A stretch of DNA of 64,000 bases, from positions 6,870,094 through 6,934,093 of the forward strand of contig CM077834.1 of the NCBI GenBank assembly GCA_039720395.1, in the 5' to 3' direction. Each line of letters opens with the position of its first letter. Position 1 is the first letter of the stretch. Source of the DNA: Liquidambar formosana. Taxonomy: Eukaryota; Streptophyta; Magnoliopsida; Saxifragales; Altingiaceae. This document shows positions 45,990 through 58,900 of this stretch, in pieces. The translations under genes were made by a program, and so were the position numbers. The notes beneath the pieces were generated by a model, which searched no databases, had not been told where the DNA came from, and saw nothing but the letters and a program-made list of their open reading frames with translations.

Positions 45990-48070
45990 CATACCCCATT
46001 AATAATAAATAAAAAATAAAAAGCCCAGAAGGGTCCACGTACTACCACAAAGAAAGTTTTCCGGTCCTTTAGGTCACTTCATATTTGTAAAGCTTTCATT
46101 GCATAGGATGATCTTGACTAATCCCCCACACCCAAAAAAAAAGAAAAAAAAAAAAAGAAAAAAAGAGAGAGAGAGAGAGAGAGAAGAAAGAAAGAAAGGT
46201 TCATAATCTAATATTGTAAGTAGCACAGTTTGTCTGAATTTTCAAATTTTCAAAGCTTTTGATACATCCCTCCAAAGTGTGGTCGAGGTAAAATAGGCCA
46301 AGGTCAGGTCGAGCTCAGCCCAAAGAACAAACCCTCAGCCTAAGCTCAGCTCATCTTGCTTTCAGTCCAAGCTCAGCAGATCCTATTTCAGCCCAAGCTT
46401 CTTTAGGTGGTTTAATCATTGTCTACGGATTGCTGATATCCCAAACTAATTAAACCTCCTCTAGTCCTCTCCCTTGAATGTCAAGATTTCTCAAGTGAGA
46501 GTGTTATAATTTTGCGGTTTGTCTTTTTGCGATTGTACCACAAACTTGGATTCAAGTCTCAGTATTCGTTCCATAACCGTCTTCGAGATTACTGTGTAGG
46601 GCCTCTAGTGTTGTATGTGTTCTTTGTGTGTACGTGTTAGCAAAAGAAAAACAAAAAACAAAAAAGAAGATACCAAAAGTACTTCCCAAATTCTATGGAC
46701 GTTGTAAGCTCTAGCCCGTGGTTGAACTTGAAATTTTTCTTATTAACATTTCGACCCAAAATTCTTGAAAATCAAACATATTACTAATCAATATCATTGG
46801 ACTCCACTAACATAATAGTATTTTTATGGACACATGAGAACATTATAAGTCACTAGATCTCCAACTTTACAGCCACCCCCACCCCTTTTTCTTTTTCTTT
46901 CTTTCTTCTTCTGTTTTTTTTTTTCTTTTTAGGTCTCCACCTTAATTTAGAGCTGGCCAAAGACTTTATAGCCTGCAACATTCACCAATTACCATATGAA
47001 ACATGTTAATCCTCCACAAGATCAAATCATGGATGCAATTAAAATACCGGCAGTAACTCACTTGAAAATCAGTATGAACTTATTTTTAAAAAAATTGAGA
47101 CACACCATCCGATCATTAATATTTTTAAGGCATGCAATGACGTGATCGAATTTTAATTCCACTACAGAGGAAGGTAACTCAATGGGGTATAGATCGATAA
47201 ACCCTATTGTTTATTGTATATGAAGTAACAAAGAAATGTGAAAGCGCATGATATAACAACGTGCCTAACTCCCTTTCTTTATGGGATGGGTTTCCGCCTT
47301 AGCTTGTGCCCCATCCCCTTGATCATCAGTCAACATGAAATGGTGTAACTTTTTGAGAGAACAGAAGTACATGCATCCACATGTCTTTCTCAGAGGCCCA
47401 CGGACCTTGCCCAAGAGTTCAATCTTCCTTCAAACCCATGCGACCATACCATGGATGGTGTCTTTGCCTCCAAGTTAACGTGACCATCATGAATGGACGA
47501 ATGAATTGAATTGAATTGAATTCATATGCATCATCTTATTTGGGGTGTGTACTACTTGTGCCATCCCCACTTTATTCTATTGCTTGCACTTCACACTGTT
47601 TAGAGAACATTTATTGTATCTGCATATAAAGGGACGTTCACCTCCGCTACATCACGGATGACTGTTGTGGATAAGTATTCATCAGCAGTGCAAAAATGCC
47701 ATGTCCCTAAAATTGTTTATAATAAGGAATTTTTCTGCTTTTACAAAAGCACCCATTAATTGTTTATAATAACTAAAATTACCCCTGTTAAAACAATTTG
47801 AATTTCTATTTTTTTACCCTGCCTGTCCTTTCCGTGTCTATGTCATGTTCAAAATTAAACTATTTTTTTATTTAATGGACACATACGGAAAGTGTCTGAC
47901 ACATGTTGGGGGCGTGTCCATGTCTGACAGGTATTAGACACGGCCACAGCACTTTCATAGGCATGTCCGTGCGTCCTCTTTTTTTTTTTTTTTTTGGGTA
48001 AATTGGATAATATATAAACAAGAAACTAAGAGTTTAATACATCATGAGGATATAAAACACCCCTACTATC
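45990..48070. other. non-coding stretch
   Basis: No gene is found. It includes a poly-A/(GA)n tract (46130-46200) and a degenerate AGCTCAGCCCAAG-type repeat (about 46300-46400). Confidence 0.4.
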
Positions 48071-48074
48071 TACT

Positions 48075-48725
48075 TCTAACTGTAAAGTAATCTAGTTTGG
48101 GGGATTATCCAAAATAGTACAATTATAACCAAAGGTTGCTGCCTTTTTTACAAAAATATCTACACACTAGTTCCCTTCACGGAAGGTATGCTGGATCCGA
48201 CACTCCTTGAATTTGCCCCTGAGCCACCTGCAGTAAGAGAGAATGGTGCTCAAGGGGTGAATATCTGGACTTTACTCTTAATCAAATCAATAGCACTGCT
48301 AGCATCCATATCAACACACAAATTGTTGATATTGTACTTGAGAGCTAGATTAAGCCCATCTCTAAGTGCCCATAATTCAGCATTAAATACTAGATGTGAT
48401 ACCAAGCCTCCTCACAAATCCCTTCACCCATTCCCCCATATGATCACGAATGAGACCCCTACACTAGCCTTCCTTGGATAACCAATGACAGATCCATCGC
48501 TATTTAACTTGCATGTTCCTCTTTCAGGAGGTTCCCATTTAACCATCACCTGTCTAAATGTACTTGGGGAAGCATACTTAACAGATACATGATAAAATTC
48601 GGTGGCCTTAGCCAACATGACTTCACAGTTAACCTTAAGCATTGGCAATGTTTGCTCAAACACAAATTTATTTCTATTATGCCATAAAGCAGCACAAGGG
48701 GAAAATGATATGAGATGGAACATCC
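48075..48725 (-). pseudogene. LINE-type RNase H-like (RVT_3) domain relic
   Basis: Minus translation shows WHNRNKFVFEQ, then VKWEPPERGTCKLNSDGSVI (the W-P-x-G-x-K-x-N-x-D-G-S signature), FNAELWALRDGLNLALKYNI, LCVDMDASSAIDLIKSKV, and in a shifted frame CRWLRGKFKECRIQHTFREG. This is the plant RVT_3 RNase H-like domain with upstream LINE linker sequence. At least two stops and two frameshifts separate the blocks. Confidence 0.8.
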
Positions 48726-48804
48726 CTTCCCAGAAAGGTCAAATTTTGAAGGGGGACTATAGATTGGTCTGGTTATAGGTAAATAATTATAGTTAATACT
48801 CATT

Positions 48805-48890
48805 CTTTGATACGTTAGTAGTTATTTACTAATAAGTTAGTAGTCATTTGTATTGAACTGTGATTGATTGCCTATAGCAGGACTAATTTG
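48805..48890. repeat. LTR-like dispersed fragment
   Basis: ACGTTAGTAGTTATTTACTA ... GTAGTCATTTGTATTGAACT resembles 37670-37730. Possibly part of a copia LTR promoter region; both copies are fragments. Confidence 0.35.
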
Positions 48891-49100
48891 TAAGTCTCCT
48901 AATTTTGAATTCCAAATGTCTCCTTTTAAAGGAAGAAGAGATACCATCTATACTAAAATACGCTATGGTATATATGACTATTCGTGCTTTGCTTTATCTA
49001 CTTTGTTTAATTAAAAGCTTTTTTGGGTTCTAAAACTGAATTCTGAAAATTGCAAGAAAGTTAAACCTATGTACACATCATGTACTAATCTATATCTATA

Positions 49101-49941
49101 TCTATACTACCTATAAAAAGTTGAATGGGAGAAAAATTTTTGATTGACTAATATACATTTCTTTTAAATTTTAAATACACAAGTAACCTTCTATACCCTT
49201 TTAATCTTATTGTAGTTCAATAAATAACAACTACTATTGTAGTAAAATTTATGTAGGAGACATCTATACTCTTGTAGTTAACTTATATAGGAAACATTTC
49301 TCTTTGTATTTCATTAGAATTTTATGTAGGGTCATTCTTTAGTTTTTTTTCATTATGAATGGATGCTTCTCCATCAAAACTTTAAAAGAAATAGCAAAAT
49401 TTATTGGTTTTCAATCGCTAGAGGTTAGAATTTGGTAAGCTTGAATTCATTGTTTTTTTCCATAACATGTATGATGATCATTTCATGATTATGATATACT
49501 TACAAAATCCATCAATGTTACTTTGATTTGTGCAAATAGTTTACTTATTTTATTTTATTTTACTCGAACTCATCAATTACCAAAATATAATACCTTCAAC
49601 TTATTAAGCAACAATATTTTGTAAATTGGTGTCAACACATATCTTCAATAATGATTAATTTTTTTTATTTAAATTTTCATTTTAAATTGTTGAAGTTTTG
49701 TGGTTAATCAATATAATATTGTGTTACTATATATTATTAGAAATTATTATATTCTAAATTTATTCGTGACTAACTTAAAATTTTTCAAATTAGTTATACT
49801 ACTCACTCACTATAAGTTTCATTAGAAGTAAAAATCTAACCAAACCAATATTAATATCTAATTCTTTAAAAATTATTATTTCATTTATATTTCATATTAT
49901 TGAAAAATAATCATGTGCAACGCACGTGTGCCTACATTTAG
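49101..49941 (+). mobile_element. Helitron-like non-autonomous element
   Basis: Starts TCTATACTACCTATAAAAAG preceded by A. Near the 3' end a small stem-loop (ATGTGC AAC GCACGT) is followed by TGCCTACATTTAG and then T. This is the 5'-TC, 3'-hairpin, A|T insertion layout of Helitrons, with a diverged 3' terminus (TTAG instead of CTRR). The 840-base interior is AT-rich and non-coding. Confidence 0.5.
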
Positions 49942-50734
49942 TCTACATAAAAGTTTGAATGAAGTGGCTAATTTGGGTAAAGTTAGGTTGATTATTTTAA
50001 AAGCTAGGAAAGCAAAACCTCACTAGTGATATATAAACCCTCTTTAAGTATTATCAAGTGGCTAATACAGGCCAAACATTATAGAAATTTCGCTCTCATT
50101 TTTTCAACTTTTTTCATTTCATTTTACTTGTGTGGGTAAAAGGGTGTTTGGCGAGGGGCCGAGAAGGATTCTCATAAGTAAAGCTTTGTCTGGTGAGGAT
50201 TAGAATTTTGGAAAAAGGTAAACACTTGATTCCATCAAGATTGATGGTTGTAAAAAAAATTTTTGGTCTTGAGAAAGAAAAAAAAAATATGAAAGAATAC
50301 ATAGGTATGTAAAATAAACGAATTATCTCATGCAGTCTTTCGCCAAACAGTACCCATGAGCAATTTTCTTTTCTAAAGATTTATTTACCAGTAGTAGGGT
50401 CAGGAGTAAGGACAAACACAACTGCTACCCATTTCTAAAGGCCCTTTTTGAAGCTTTGTTTGGCCCATTTGACCGTTTTAGCAATAATTAACAAAGTTCT
50501 TTCTTTTGTCTTCCGGAGTTGGTAAAGTGAACTGTGATCCAACATTTGCTCATTCCAAGATCACTATCACGTTTACCCAAACAAAAATATATACACATAC
50601 ACACACTATCTCAGCTAGACTTTTAGATTCATGAATCAAGGATGTGAAAATATACATGTTTATATATGATTTATAAACATAAGAAAAAAAATTTTGAAAA
50701 TTGAAAATTTAAAAATTAGGGTTTAAAAAAGAGT

Positions 50735-50905
50735 GAACTCGCTAGAGTAATTCAAATGGTAAAAAAACTGCAACTCAAAAACCATAGAGCACTGGAGCTG
50801 TAGGTTTTGAATTTGAGTTTTCGCTCCAAATGCACATGTTTATGAATAGTTTGTATATCAAGAAGAATTAGTTTGAATCTAATGGTTTAAGCTAGACTAT
50901 AGGAT
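50735..50905 (+). mobile_element. SINE-like element, family A
   Basis: CGCTAGAGTAATTCAAATGG (A-box region), GTAGGTTTTGAATTTGAG (B-box region), TAGTTTGTATATCA and GAATTAGTTTGAATCTAATG match the copies on minus at 35430-35630 and 4320-4500. Confidence 0.5.
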
Positions 50906-51908
50906 ATTAGGTTTTCTTAACGTGTGCCTTAAAGGCATATGTTAGGCTGCAATTAATGAGCCAATCATTATATTGAAAATGATGAAAATGTATTATAAAT
51001 GGTGAAAGTTGTTTGGAAAAATATGAAAATGTTTGGAAAATTGTGAAAATAAATTTTTTTCATACGATGATTAGGTTGTTAATTTTAACTTAACATATGT
51101 CCTAGAAAGTCATAGGATATTTAGGGTATTTTCAAAAAAGAGTTAAAACGGATTGCATTAAAGTGGGAAATATGAAGTAATTAAGGTGGTTACAAAATAA
51201 AGAGGGATTAAAACACTTACGAAAGTAACTATTCCCATCCACTCGTTTTATTTTGTTTGTTAATGAAGAAAAATGTAGAGATTAAAACTTAACTATGATA
51301 TTATGAAATTATAATTTATAAATCCAATTGATGAAAGAAAGAGAGAGATTAAAAATAAAATAAAAAGGCATTTTCCTCTTAAAGTTGTTGAATTTGTATA
51401 TTTACGGCGGGCTGTGCTTATTTTCAAACATTTGCGCCTGCTTTTTGAAGCATTCTTCGGTATCCCCGTCAAAAACATTCTGCTATGTCCTTTTTTTCTT
51501 TTTTCAAATTACTAAACTAACCTCACGTGTCACTTTGGAACCTGTTAAATGACTGTTTTAACCTCCCACCTTAAAGTCTTTTACATTTAGAATAAATTAT
51601 CTTATATATTTTTATACTCTATCAACTCGTCGTGACCTCCACCATGCCCCCATGGTAGCAAATCTCAGCTGGCTGGGGTTTGACCTTGTTCGTCTATAGT
51701 TTTGCTTGTTACAGTCACTACAATCACCGGCCATTCACAGCCTGCCACGTACGCATAGTAACTAGATACTTTTTTAAGAACATCTCTAAAATTTGTTTGT
51801 ACATCACTTAATAAATACTTCACATATATCACTCAAATAATTGAGCTAAACTCATTAGCTAAGGTTTATTAGCCTAAGTCATGACCTGTAGTATAATATA
51901 TATATATA

Positions 51909-51955
<47 letters not shown>

Positions 51956-52578
51956 GTCAGTCTCGAGCATGTAGTTGTAGTTTATATAATCAGCGAATTA
52001 CTCATCAATTGCTCAGTAACAGTTTACAATAAAGATAGATATCCTCATTAAAATTTAGACTCAAGCATGGAATAAGATACCTACATGCTTTATCAACTTA
52101 CTTGAAAATAACTTCCAAACAATAGAAAAATATTACTTTTCCCAAAAATATTTTATCAATTCTTTCCATGCATCCCACGTGAGTAGAGATTTCACCTTAT
52201 ATGAGAGAGTTGAAAAAATGAATAAATAAATATTAAAAGAGTTAGCCCATGCAATTCCAAAGACATTACATTTTCTAAATAAGAAAAATGCATGGGTATA
52301 ATGAGGCACACCCAATAAGTGCAAAACATGTGATTTAGCAATTAATCCAAGAAAAATGAATATGGATGCAACCCTGAAAGCTCATTTCTGTTGAGGATAG
52401 GATAGGAACAGATCAAATCTCAGGCAATGTAAAGCCTGACAAGGCTTTTCTCTTTATTTTAATGGAATTATGGTCAAATTATTAGATGAGACAAGCTAGC
52501 TATAGTTTTGTACCGTTTGGTATACACGTCTGATTATTAGATGAGATAAGTTAGAGAGAGAGTGATACATAAGAGAGA

Positions 52579-52615
<37 letters not shown>

Positions 52616-53139
52616 ATATATTGGTAGAACATGCAATCTAAGATATTGTTAAGGTCTTATAGTCAAAATGTCCTAATCTTGATGAAATGATTGATATTAG
52701 AAGCGCCATGTCACCATAATTGTACAACTCCTCACCACAAATTTCCTATTCAATTTCATGACATTTTTCAGATTAGGTGTGTTAGGTTGACAGTTGATTA
52801 CTTCCAGTACCATTTTCATACCTATTTATTAACCGCCAACAGCAACCACCCTCTGGATTGGTTAAGTCATTAATTAACACGCTAACAAATGAGGAAATCT
52901 AGAGTCCCAACTCCTCACATTACTCCTATATAGGTTGCCTTTTACAACTTTTGAAATCAAAATCCTACCATTTTGGCTAGCATCAAGGTTGGTGTTGGGT
53001 ACCCCACCCGTTGGGGTGGGTTGGGGCTACTTTTGTGACCACTTGGGTGGGTGAATTAAGGGTTTTTCAAGAAATTTGGAAATTTTTACTCATGTCGTGG
53101 CCGAGCTATGAGCCCTAGAGAAAAACTTTCATATAACTA
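50906..53139. other. non-coding stretch with microsatellites
   Basis: No gene is supported. It contains (AT)n plus poly-T (51895-51957), (GA)n (52552-52612) and a CCCACCC-GTTG-GGGTGGG hairpin near 53005-53025. Confidence 0.4.
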
Positions 53140-53278
53140 TGATACAGTCATGTAGTGTCACAGGTCAATGAGAGTCAAGTAAAGTGAAATTGTCAGAATA
53201 TTTTTTGGTCCCACAATCTCATTTTACTTCATTTTGCTTAGCTCTTATTTGTCTGTCACACCATGTGACCCGTGTCAT
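53140..53278. mobile_element. small foldback MITE, family B, second copy
   Basis: Ends ATACAGTCATGTAGTGTCAC and, reversed, ATGACACGGGTCACATGGTG form an inverted repeat. The core (AAGTRAAATTGTCAGAATA...CACAATCTCATTTTACTTC) matches 26540-26600. Confidence 0.55.
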
Positions 53279-54099
53279 AATTGCAAGAAAGTTCTTCTCA
53301 TGAGCCCTCTGCAATCGGCCATTCATGTCCATATAAACCCTTGTATTAAGTTCCTTGTCATTGGACTAGAAACTCATTTTTGAGAAGATTTGTGTAGACT
53401 CAAGCTTCAAAGTTGGCCCCACTAAGATTGTTAATGCTGGGGCCAAGAAACTAATGAGTTACCTATACCTACTGCAAGGCGAACAAATGTGTGGATATGC
53501 TAGCAATTAGCAAAAGAAAGGGACCATTTGAGCTTTAACTGTCTAGTACGTACGTGGATTCTCCTTTCAGTATTAGGAATCAAGTGCATGCATATGCTAG
53601 AGCCAATGCAGTGCTTGTTTAATTAATTTCCAACAACTTATGTATCCATGTACTCAATGGTGTTCTTATTATGTGTTTAATTTTCGACAAACTTCCCTAT
53701 ATATGTACTTTTGTCGCTTTTTTTGTTGTTGATGAATTTTCGTTCTAAACCAACCTTCCCCCACCAAAAAAACAAAAAAAAAAAAGGAGGGAGGGAGAGA
53801 GAGAAAATAGGATGGAGATTAGTATACATGACATATAGCTAGAAATTAAGGTCGAAATAAATGACTAAAAATTGCAAGAACATACGAAGTAGCGATAAAA
53901 TTCGTCTTCGATTCAACATCCAATTTGTTAATCCCAATACTTAGAACTCATTTTCAGGCTACCCAAACACGATTGTCGATTGTGAACAATGGATCTAAAT
54001 GTTAGACTTTAATAATAAAATATTCAAACTAGAAGATGCCCTCATCACGTACTTATGAAAAAATCGATCTGATCTCATTTTGGAGATAGGTGTCCAAAG

Positions 54100-54215
54100 C
54101 CTTCCTACCATCTTTATTGTGTAAAAAGATTGAATGACGTAAAATAATGCGTGTAATCGACCTCATATAGATAGTTGGGATTAGGATTTTTTGAATTGAG
54201 TTGAGTTGAGTTGAA
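54100..54215 (+). mobile_element. SINE 3' end with GAGTT tail
   Basis: CGACCTCATATAGATAGTTG followed by GGATTAGG and a (GAGTT)n-like tail matches the 3' end of TS-like plant SINEs. A better-preserved relative is at 56395-56520. Just downstream, 54327-54410 contains a short tandem duplication (TAAGCCCGAGRCATACCCTA). Confidence 0.45.
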
Positions 54216-54599
54216 TTGTATGATTTCGCATTATCTGTTGAAAAATCTCATATCTCACATCGATTAAATATTGAATTTAATATAATTTCATACAAACCAA
54301 GTGCCCTGTTTCTCGAAATAGTTAAGCCCGAGACATACCCTATCCCAACCCCTCAAAAAAAGATTAAGCCCGAGGCATACCCTATGTCCCCATCCCAACC
54401 CAAGTCTCCGAAACCGAAATTTTCCGTAAGGAGGGCATATTCGTTAAATCACAAACCAAGGGCATTTTCGGAATGCGAAAAATCCACTCGCTGAACCGCG
54501 TTTAATTGTACAACCGGCGAGACACGGAGTTCATTTAAAATTTTTAAAAAAACAAAAACAAAACTACAAAATGCTTTCCGTTTTTTATGTTTTTCCACT

Positions 54600-55919
54600 T
54601 TCTACATCTGAAACTTGTTTTTGGTGTTTTCTCAAAGCATATTAACGTCTAAGACAGATCGTATCAGGTGCTTCCCCACCTCAACTTCGCTCATCAGATT
54701 CCTTCCTCGGCCTGTCATCTTTCGAATCCTCCTTCTCGCAATCCGGACACCACCTTCTCACTTCTTCTTCGCAACACTGCCCCTCTATTTTTTCACTTCT
54801 GAAAAACATGAAACTTCTTCGACTTTTCCATCTCGCTTTTACTGGTAATTTTGATACGTCAGCTCTATCAATGGCCCTTGCAGTTTCTGTGTTTTTTTTC
54901 AAAACATGTTTTTGATTTATGAACTCCATTTGTTTTTATTTTTTTATTTTTTGCTTTGTTATTCGGTATTCACTGGACGTTGTACTTTTGCCTTGATCTC
55001 TTCTTGCATCATTCCTTGATCTGATTTTGTTTTCTGGTTTCCCATGGTTTGAAGATTTCTCAGATTCAAAATTTCAGTTTTCCTTTATTTCTCCGACCTT
55101 TTCTCAGCAACCAAACATAACTGTTTACGTTTTACTCTGTTACGAACTCAACTTTAAAGCAGAGCTTTGAACAGCATTTGTGACATTACTGATGACCCTT
55201 TTCCCATCCCAAAGTAAAAAACAAAAATTTTGATTTAGGAATCTATAATAGCTGTCTTTGTTGCTTTCAAAAAAGACTTTCATGTTAATAAAATTTTAAT
55301 TTCAGTAAAACAGAGCTCTGAACTGCATCTGAAACACTACTGCCGGCCTTTTTTCCATCCCATTGTAAAAACCAAAAATTTTGATTTAGGATTCAATATT
55401 TATTTTTCTTTATTGCTTTTAAAAAACACTTTCATGGTTATATACTTTTGATTTCAGTTACTTGAACTGCATCTGTAGCAGTACCGATGACCCTTTTCAC
55501 ACACCATAGTATAAATGAAATTTTGATCTAGGAATCAATAGTTAGTTCCCTTTATTGCTTTTGCAAAACACCTTTCATGTTTCTAAAATATGTTGAAACT
55601 AATTGAGGGAGAAGAATGTAATTGTATGGGGTTTTCAGGGTCTTCTTCTATGATGTAAATTGCTGCTTGTTCGTGCTTTCCACGGCATCAATTCTACGAC
55701 TAGTCTTTGCTTCTTGAATAACAAGTTTTGTTTTTACATGTTTTGTGAATCTGTTGCCCGCAATCTATAGTTGACTTTAATGGTAGCTATGAATTTGAAA
55801 GGAAATTTTTTGCATTTGACCACTCTGTTATCTGGTTCAGAAGTTGATTTTTATAATAGAAAAACAGCCGGCAGGGTTTGACCCAGTTGTGATTAAAGAT
55901 TGATTGGTGCATTTTGCAG
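54600..55919 (+). other. CRLK-type kinase 5' UTR and leader intron
   Basis: A probable 5'-UTR exon ends at 54844 (TTTACTG|GTAATT). The leader intron spans 54845-55919 (acceptor ATTTTGCAG). The transcription start is not resolved. The intron contains a degenerate tandem array at 55156-55597. Confidence 0.55.
55156..55597. repeat. degenerate tandem array, ~151-bp unit, three copies
   Basis: Copies start near 55156, 55307 and 55458. Shared words include CAGAGCTYTGAACWGCATYTG, GAYGACCCTTTT, AATTTTGATYTAGGAWTC and TTTATTGCTTT. The first two copies end in TTTTRATTTCAGT, which looks like a splice acceptor. Confidence 0.8.
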
Positions 55920-55977
55920 GTCTGTTAATGGACCCAATGCTTCAATAGTGAATAGCGAAAAGGCACGAAACGAGGAG

Positions 55978-58900
55978 ATGAAAGGGGAGTCATCTGGTTT
56001 GATAATTGGGATTTCCATAGGGGTGGTAATTGGAGTGCTTTTGGCTATTTTCGCGTTGTTTTGCATTAGATACCATAGGAAGCGGTCACAGATAGGGAGT
56101 AGCAGTTCTCGGAGGGCAGCAACTATCCCTATTCGAGCAAACGGTGCCAATTCTTGTACCATACTCTCAGACTCTACCATCGGTCCAGATTCACCGAAAA
56201 CGTCTGGGCGCAACGGTTCCTTGTGGCTAGATGGATTTAAGAGGAGTGGTGTGGTATCTGCATCTGGAATACCCGAGTATTCTTACAAGTATGTATTGCT
56301 AATTTGCTTAGATCCTGTTTACTCTTATTTTCCTAACTAAGATATAATTTTTTCCTTTTTTCTTTTTTGGTATGATAACTGATGAAATAGCGTTCTAGGA
56401 TGCAATTCTTTTACCGTGATGGGTTTCGCAGTCAACCATTTGACCTTGAATGGCATAGAAGAATTCATTTAGCCAGCTTCATGTGGTTGGGATTAAGGCT
56501 TGGTTGAGTTGAGTTGAGTTCGGTATGGGTTTCACAATCGAACATTGGATAGCCCTGTTCTTGAATATATGGAACTAATAGGGCTTCGATGAGGGCTAGA
56601 TGGTTTGAAGAATCCAAATAGTAGTTCCATGAATATTCCCTTGTAGGATTGGACTCTTTTGATAGTGGAAATGCTCTAAACCGCAAACCAAGATATGTGA
56701 TATGAAAACCAAAATTAGAATGGCGAAGAAGGGAGAAGCCTGTAGGTTTTATAAAAAGGAATAATTCCTTATTTATACTGTTGGAAAATATATATTTTAT
56801 GTAAGATTGATCGAATTTTACATCTTACTATTTGGGTCCCTGATGTTGTGCAACTTTATAAAAGTCAGGAAAATATAGATCACTCTTGATTGAGATTTAT
56901 TGAGGCTTTCCAATGTTAGAATCTTTCAAATAATTTTTTGATTTTGCAACTGGTAGTGGCTGAATTCTGAGGCTGTGCACTAAAGGAGAAACAAACCAGA
57001 GTTTCTTGAAATTCAGCATTTTTTTAGGTATCAGATGATAAATCTTTTAATTTTGGGGAGGATGGTTTGAATGTTTTGGCTTGGATAACTGCCTATTTTT
57101 GCTTATATATTGCTGCACTACCTTACCCCGTGCAATTGCAGAACCCTAAGATTTCAATCTTTAAGCATCTATAGTAAAGTACTCCATCAATGAGTGTAAT
57201 ATAGAACCTCAGATTCGCATGTTAATAGTGCTTGACATGCCTTTTTAAAATGTTGTCGTTGTAGAGATGACAAATGTGCTACATTTGTTAGTGGCATGTT
57301 GCAACAACAAACGATGTCTCATTTTGAAACTCTTTTTCTGGGTTTATCACACCCTCCTTAACTTCCGATTACTACTCTTTCTTGTGGTTATTAATAAATT
57401 GCACAATTGATCTTTTATTTCTCATTAGAATCAACCATCTTGCACAGTGATGCAATTGTCCTCTTTGGACTTTTGCTTCTGTGGTTGGTCCCTAATCATT
57501 ATGTAAGTTTCTTGATTTTCTTTCTTCCCTTCTTGTTTCTTAACCTTGTTTTGGTGATACTCGTGCAGGGATCTCCAAAAAGCAACCTACAATTTTACAA
57601 CATTGATAGGTCAAGGGGCATTTGGTCCTGTATACAAAGCTCAGATGTCAACTGGTGAGACTGTTGCTGTTAAAGTTCTTGCAACTGATTCTAAGCAAGG
57701 GGAGAAGGAATTCCAGACGGAGGTAATGATGGTTATTGATTGACATTTAGGCATGAATATTGGTCCCTAAACATATTACAACATGCACAAACGAACAAGC
57801 TTGATCCCTGAAAAAATGCCCAGGCCAAAATAAATCTTGAAGAAATTTAAACAAAATATTAAAAATTTTGGTTTTTATTTTGTCTCTGTTTATTGTCTAC
57901 CTGTTAATGTTTCAAGAGATGTGACTATGTACTCCCAACATTTGAATTGTTTTGGTAAAAAAATAATGAATTTAATTCTAGGGCGAAAATTTCACCACAC
58001 TTAAACGTTTTCCATTTGTCTTTACGAAACCATTGCTTACAAAGAACTATAGCATTTTCCATTTTTTCCATTTAAAGAAACTTACTCTGGACCCCATGGA
58101 AATTGCATGATCACTTTAATTTGGATGTATCTGAAATCTCTTTCATTGTCATGTAAGTGATACCTTTTTCCTTTCCTCCCAGATTACTTTGCCATTTTTA
58201 ACCTTATACCTTTTTGTACTTGTTCTCAGGTTATGTTACTTGGAAGGTTACATCATAGAAACCTTGTGAATTTGGTTGGATATTGTGCAGAAAAGAGTCA
58301 GCATATGCTTATATATGTCTACATGAGTAAAGGCAGTCTGGCTTCTCATTTGTATAGTAAGCTTGCAATCAACCTTCATGTATTCTAGATTGCTAAGAAC
58401 TGAAACTTTTTCCTTGGAAGCAGTGGCTAACTAGGTGTCATATGTATATTCTTTTGCAAATAGTGAATTGTAAATTGTTTGCTGTCACTCTATTACAGGG
58501 ATGGAGTGCCTTTAAGTGCATCATTTATAAACCTATGGCCTTACTAGAGTCTATATAATTGAAGGGTCACCAGTTCATAGTCAAAGTTGATGCACTAAAA
58601 TAATGGTAAATTAGTTGCTTGTAGCTTATATTAGCAGAACTCACCATGTGACAAGTCTCATCCAGGAATGATTTTAGCTCTCTGATCTTTCATATCATTG
58701 GAATTGGTCAGAAACTAAATAGGCTGTTCACAGTTGTCCGGCCCACCTATGTAGTAGACCTCAGTAGGTTCTGCTGTATTTTGTTCATTCTCATCAATGC
58801 ATATGCTGTTTATGGACTGTGTTTGCAACCTATAAGGTGAAGATCTTTTTCTTCCATGTGCATAATATATGTGATACAAAGAGCATTGTGCTGTTTAGTC

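Noticed and set aside
53000..53030. CCCACCC-GTTG-GGGTGGG hairpin as a terminator-like structure
   Set aside because: In a plant nuclear genome this is not a terminator signal, and there is no gene beside it.
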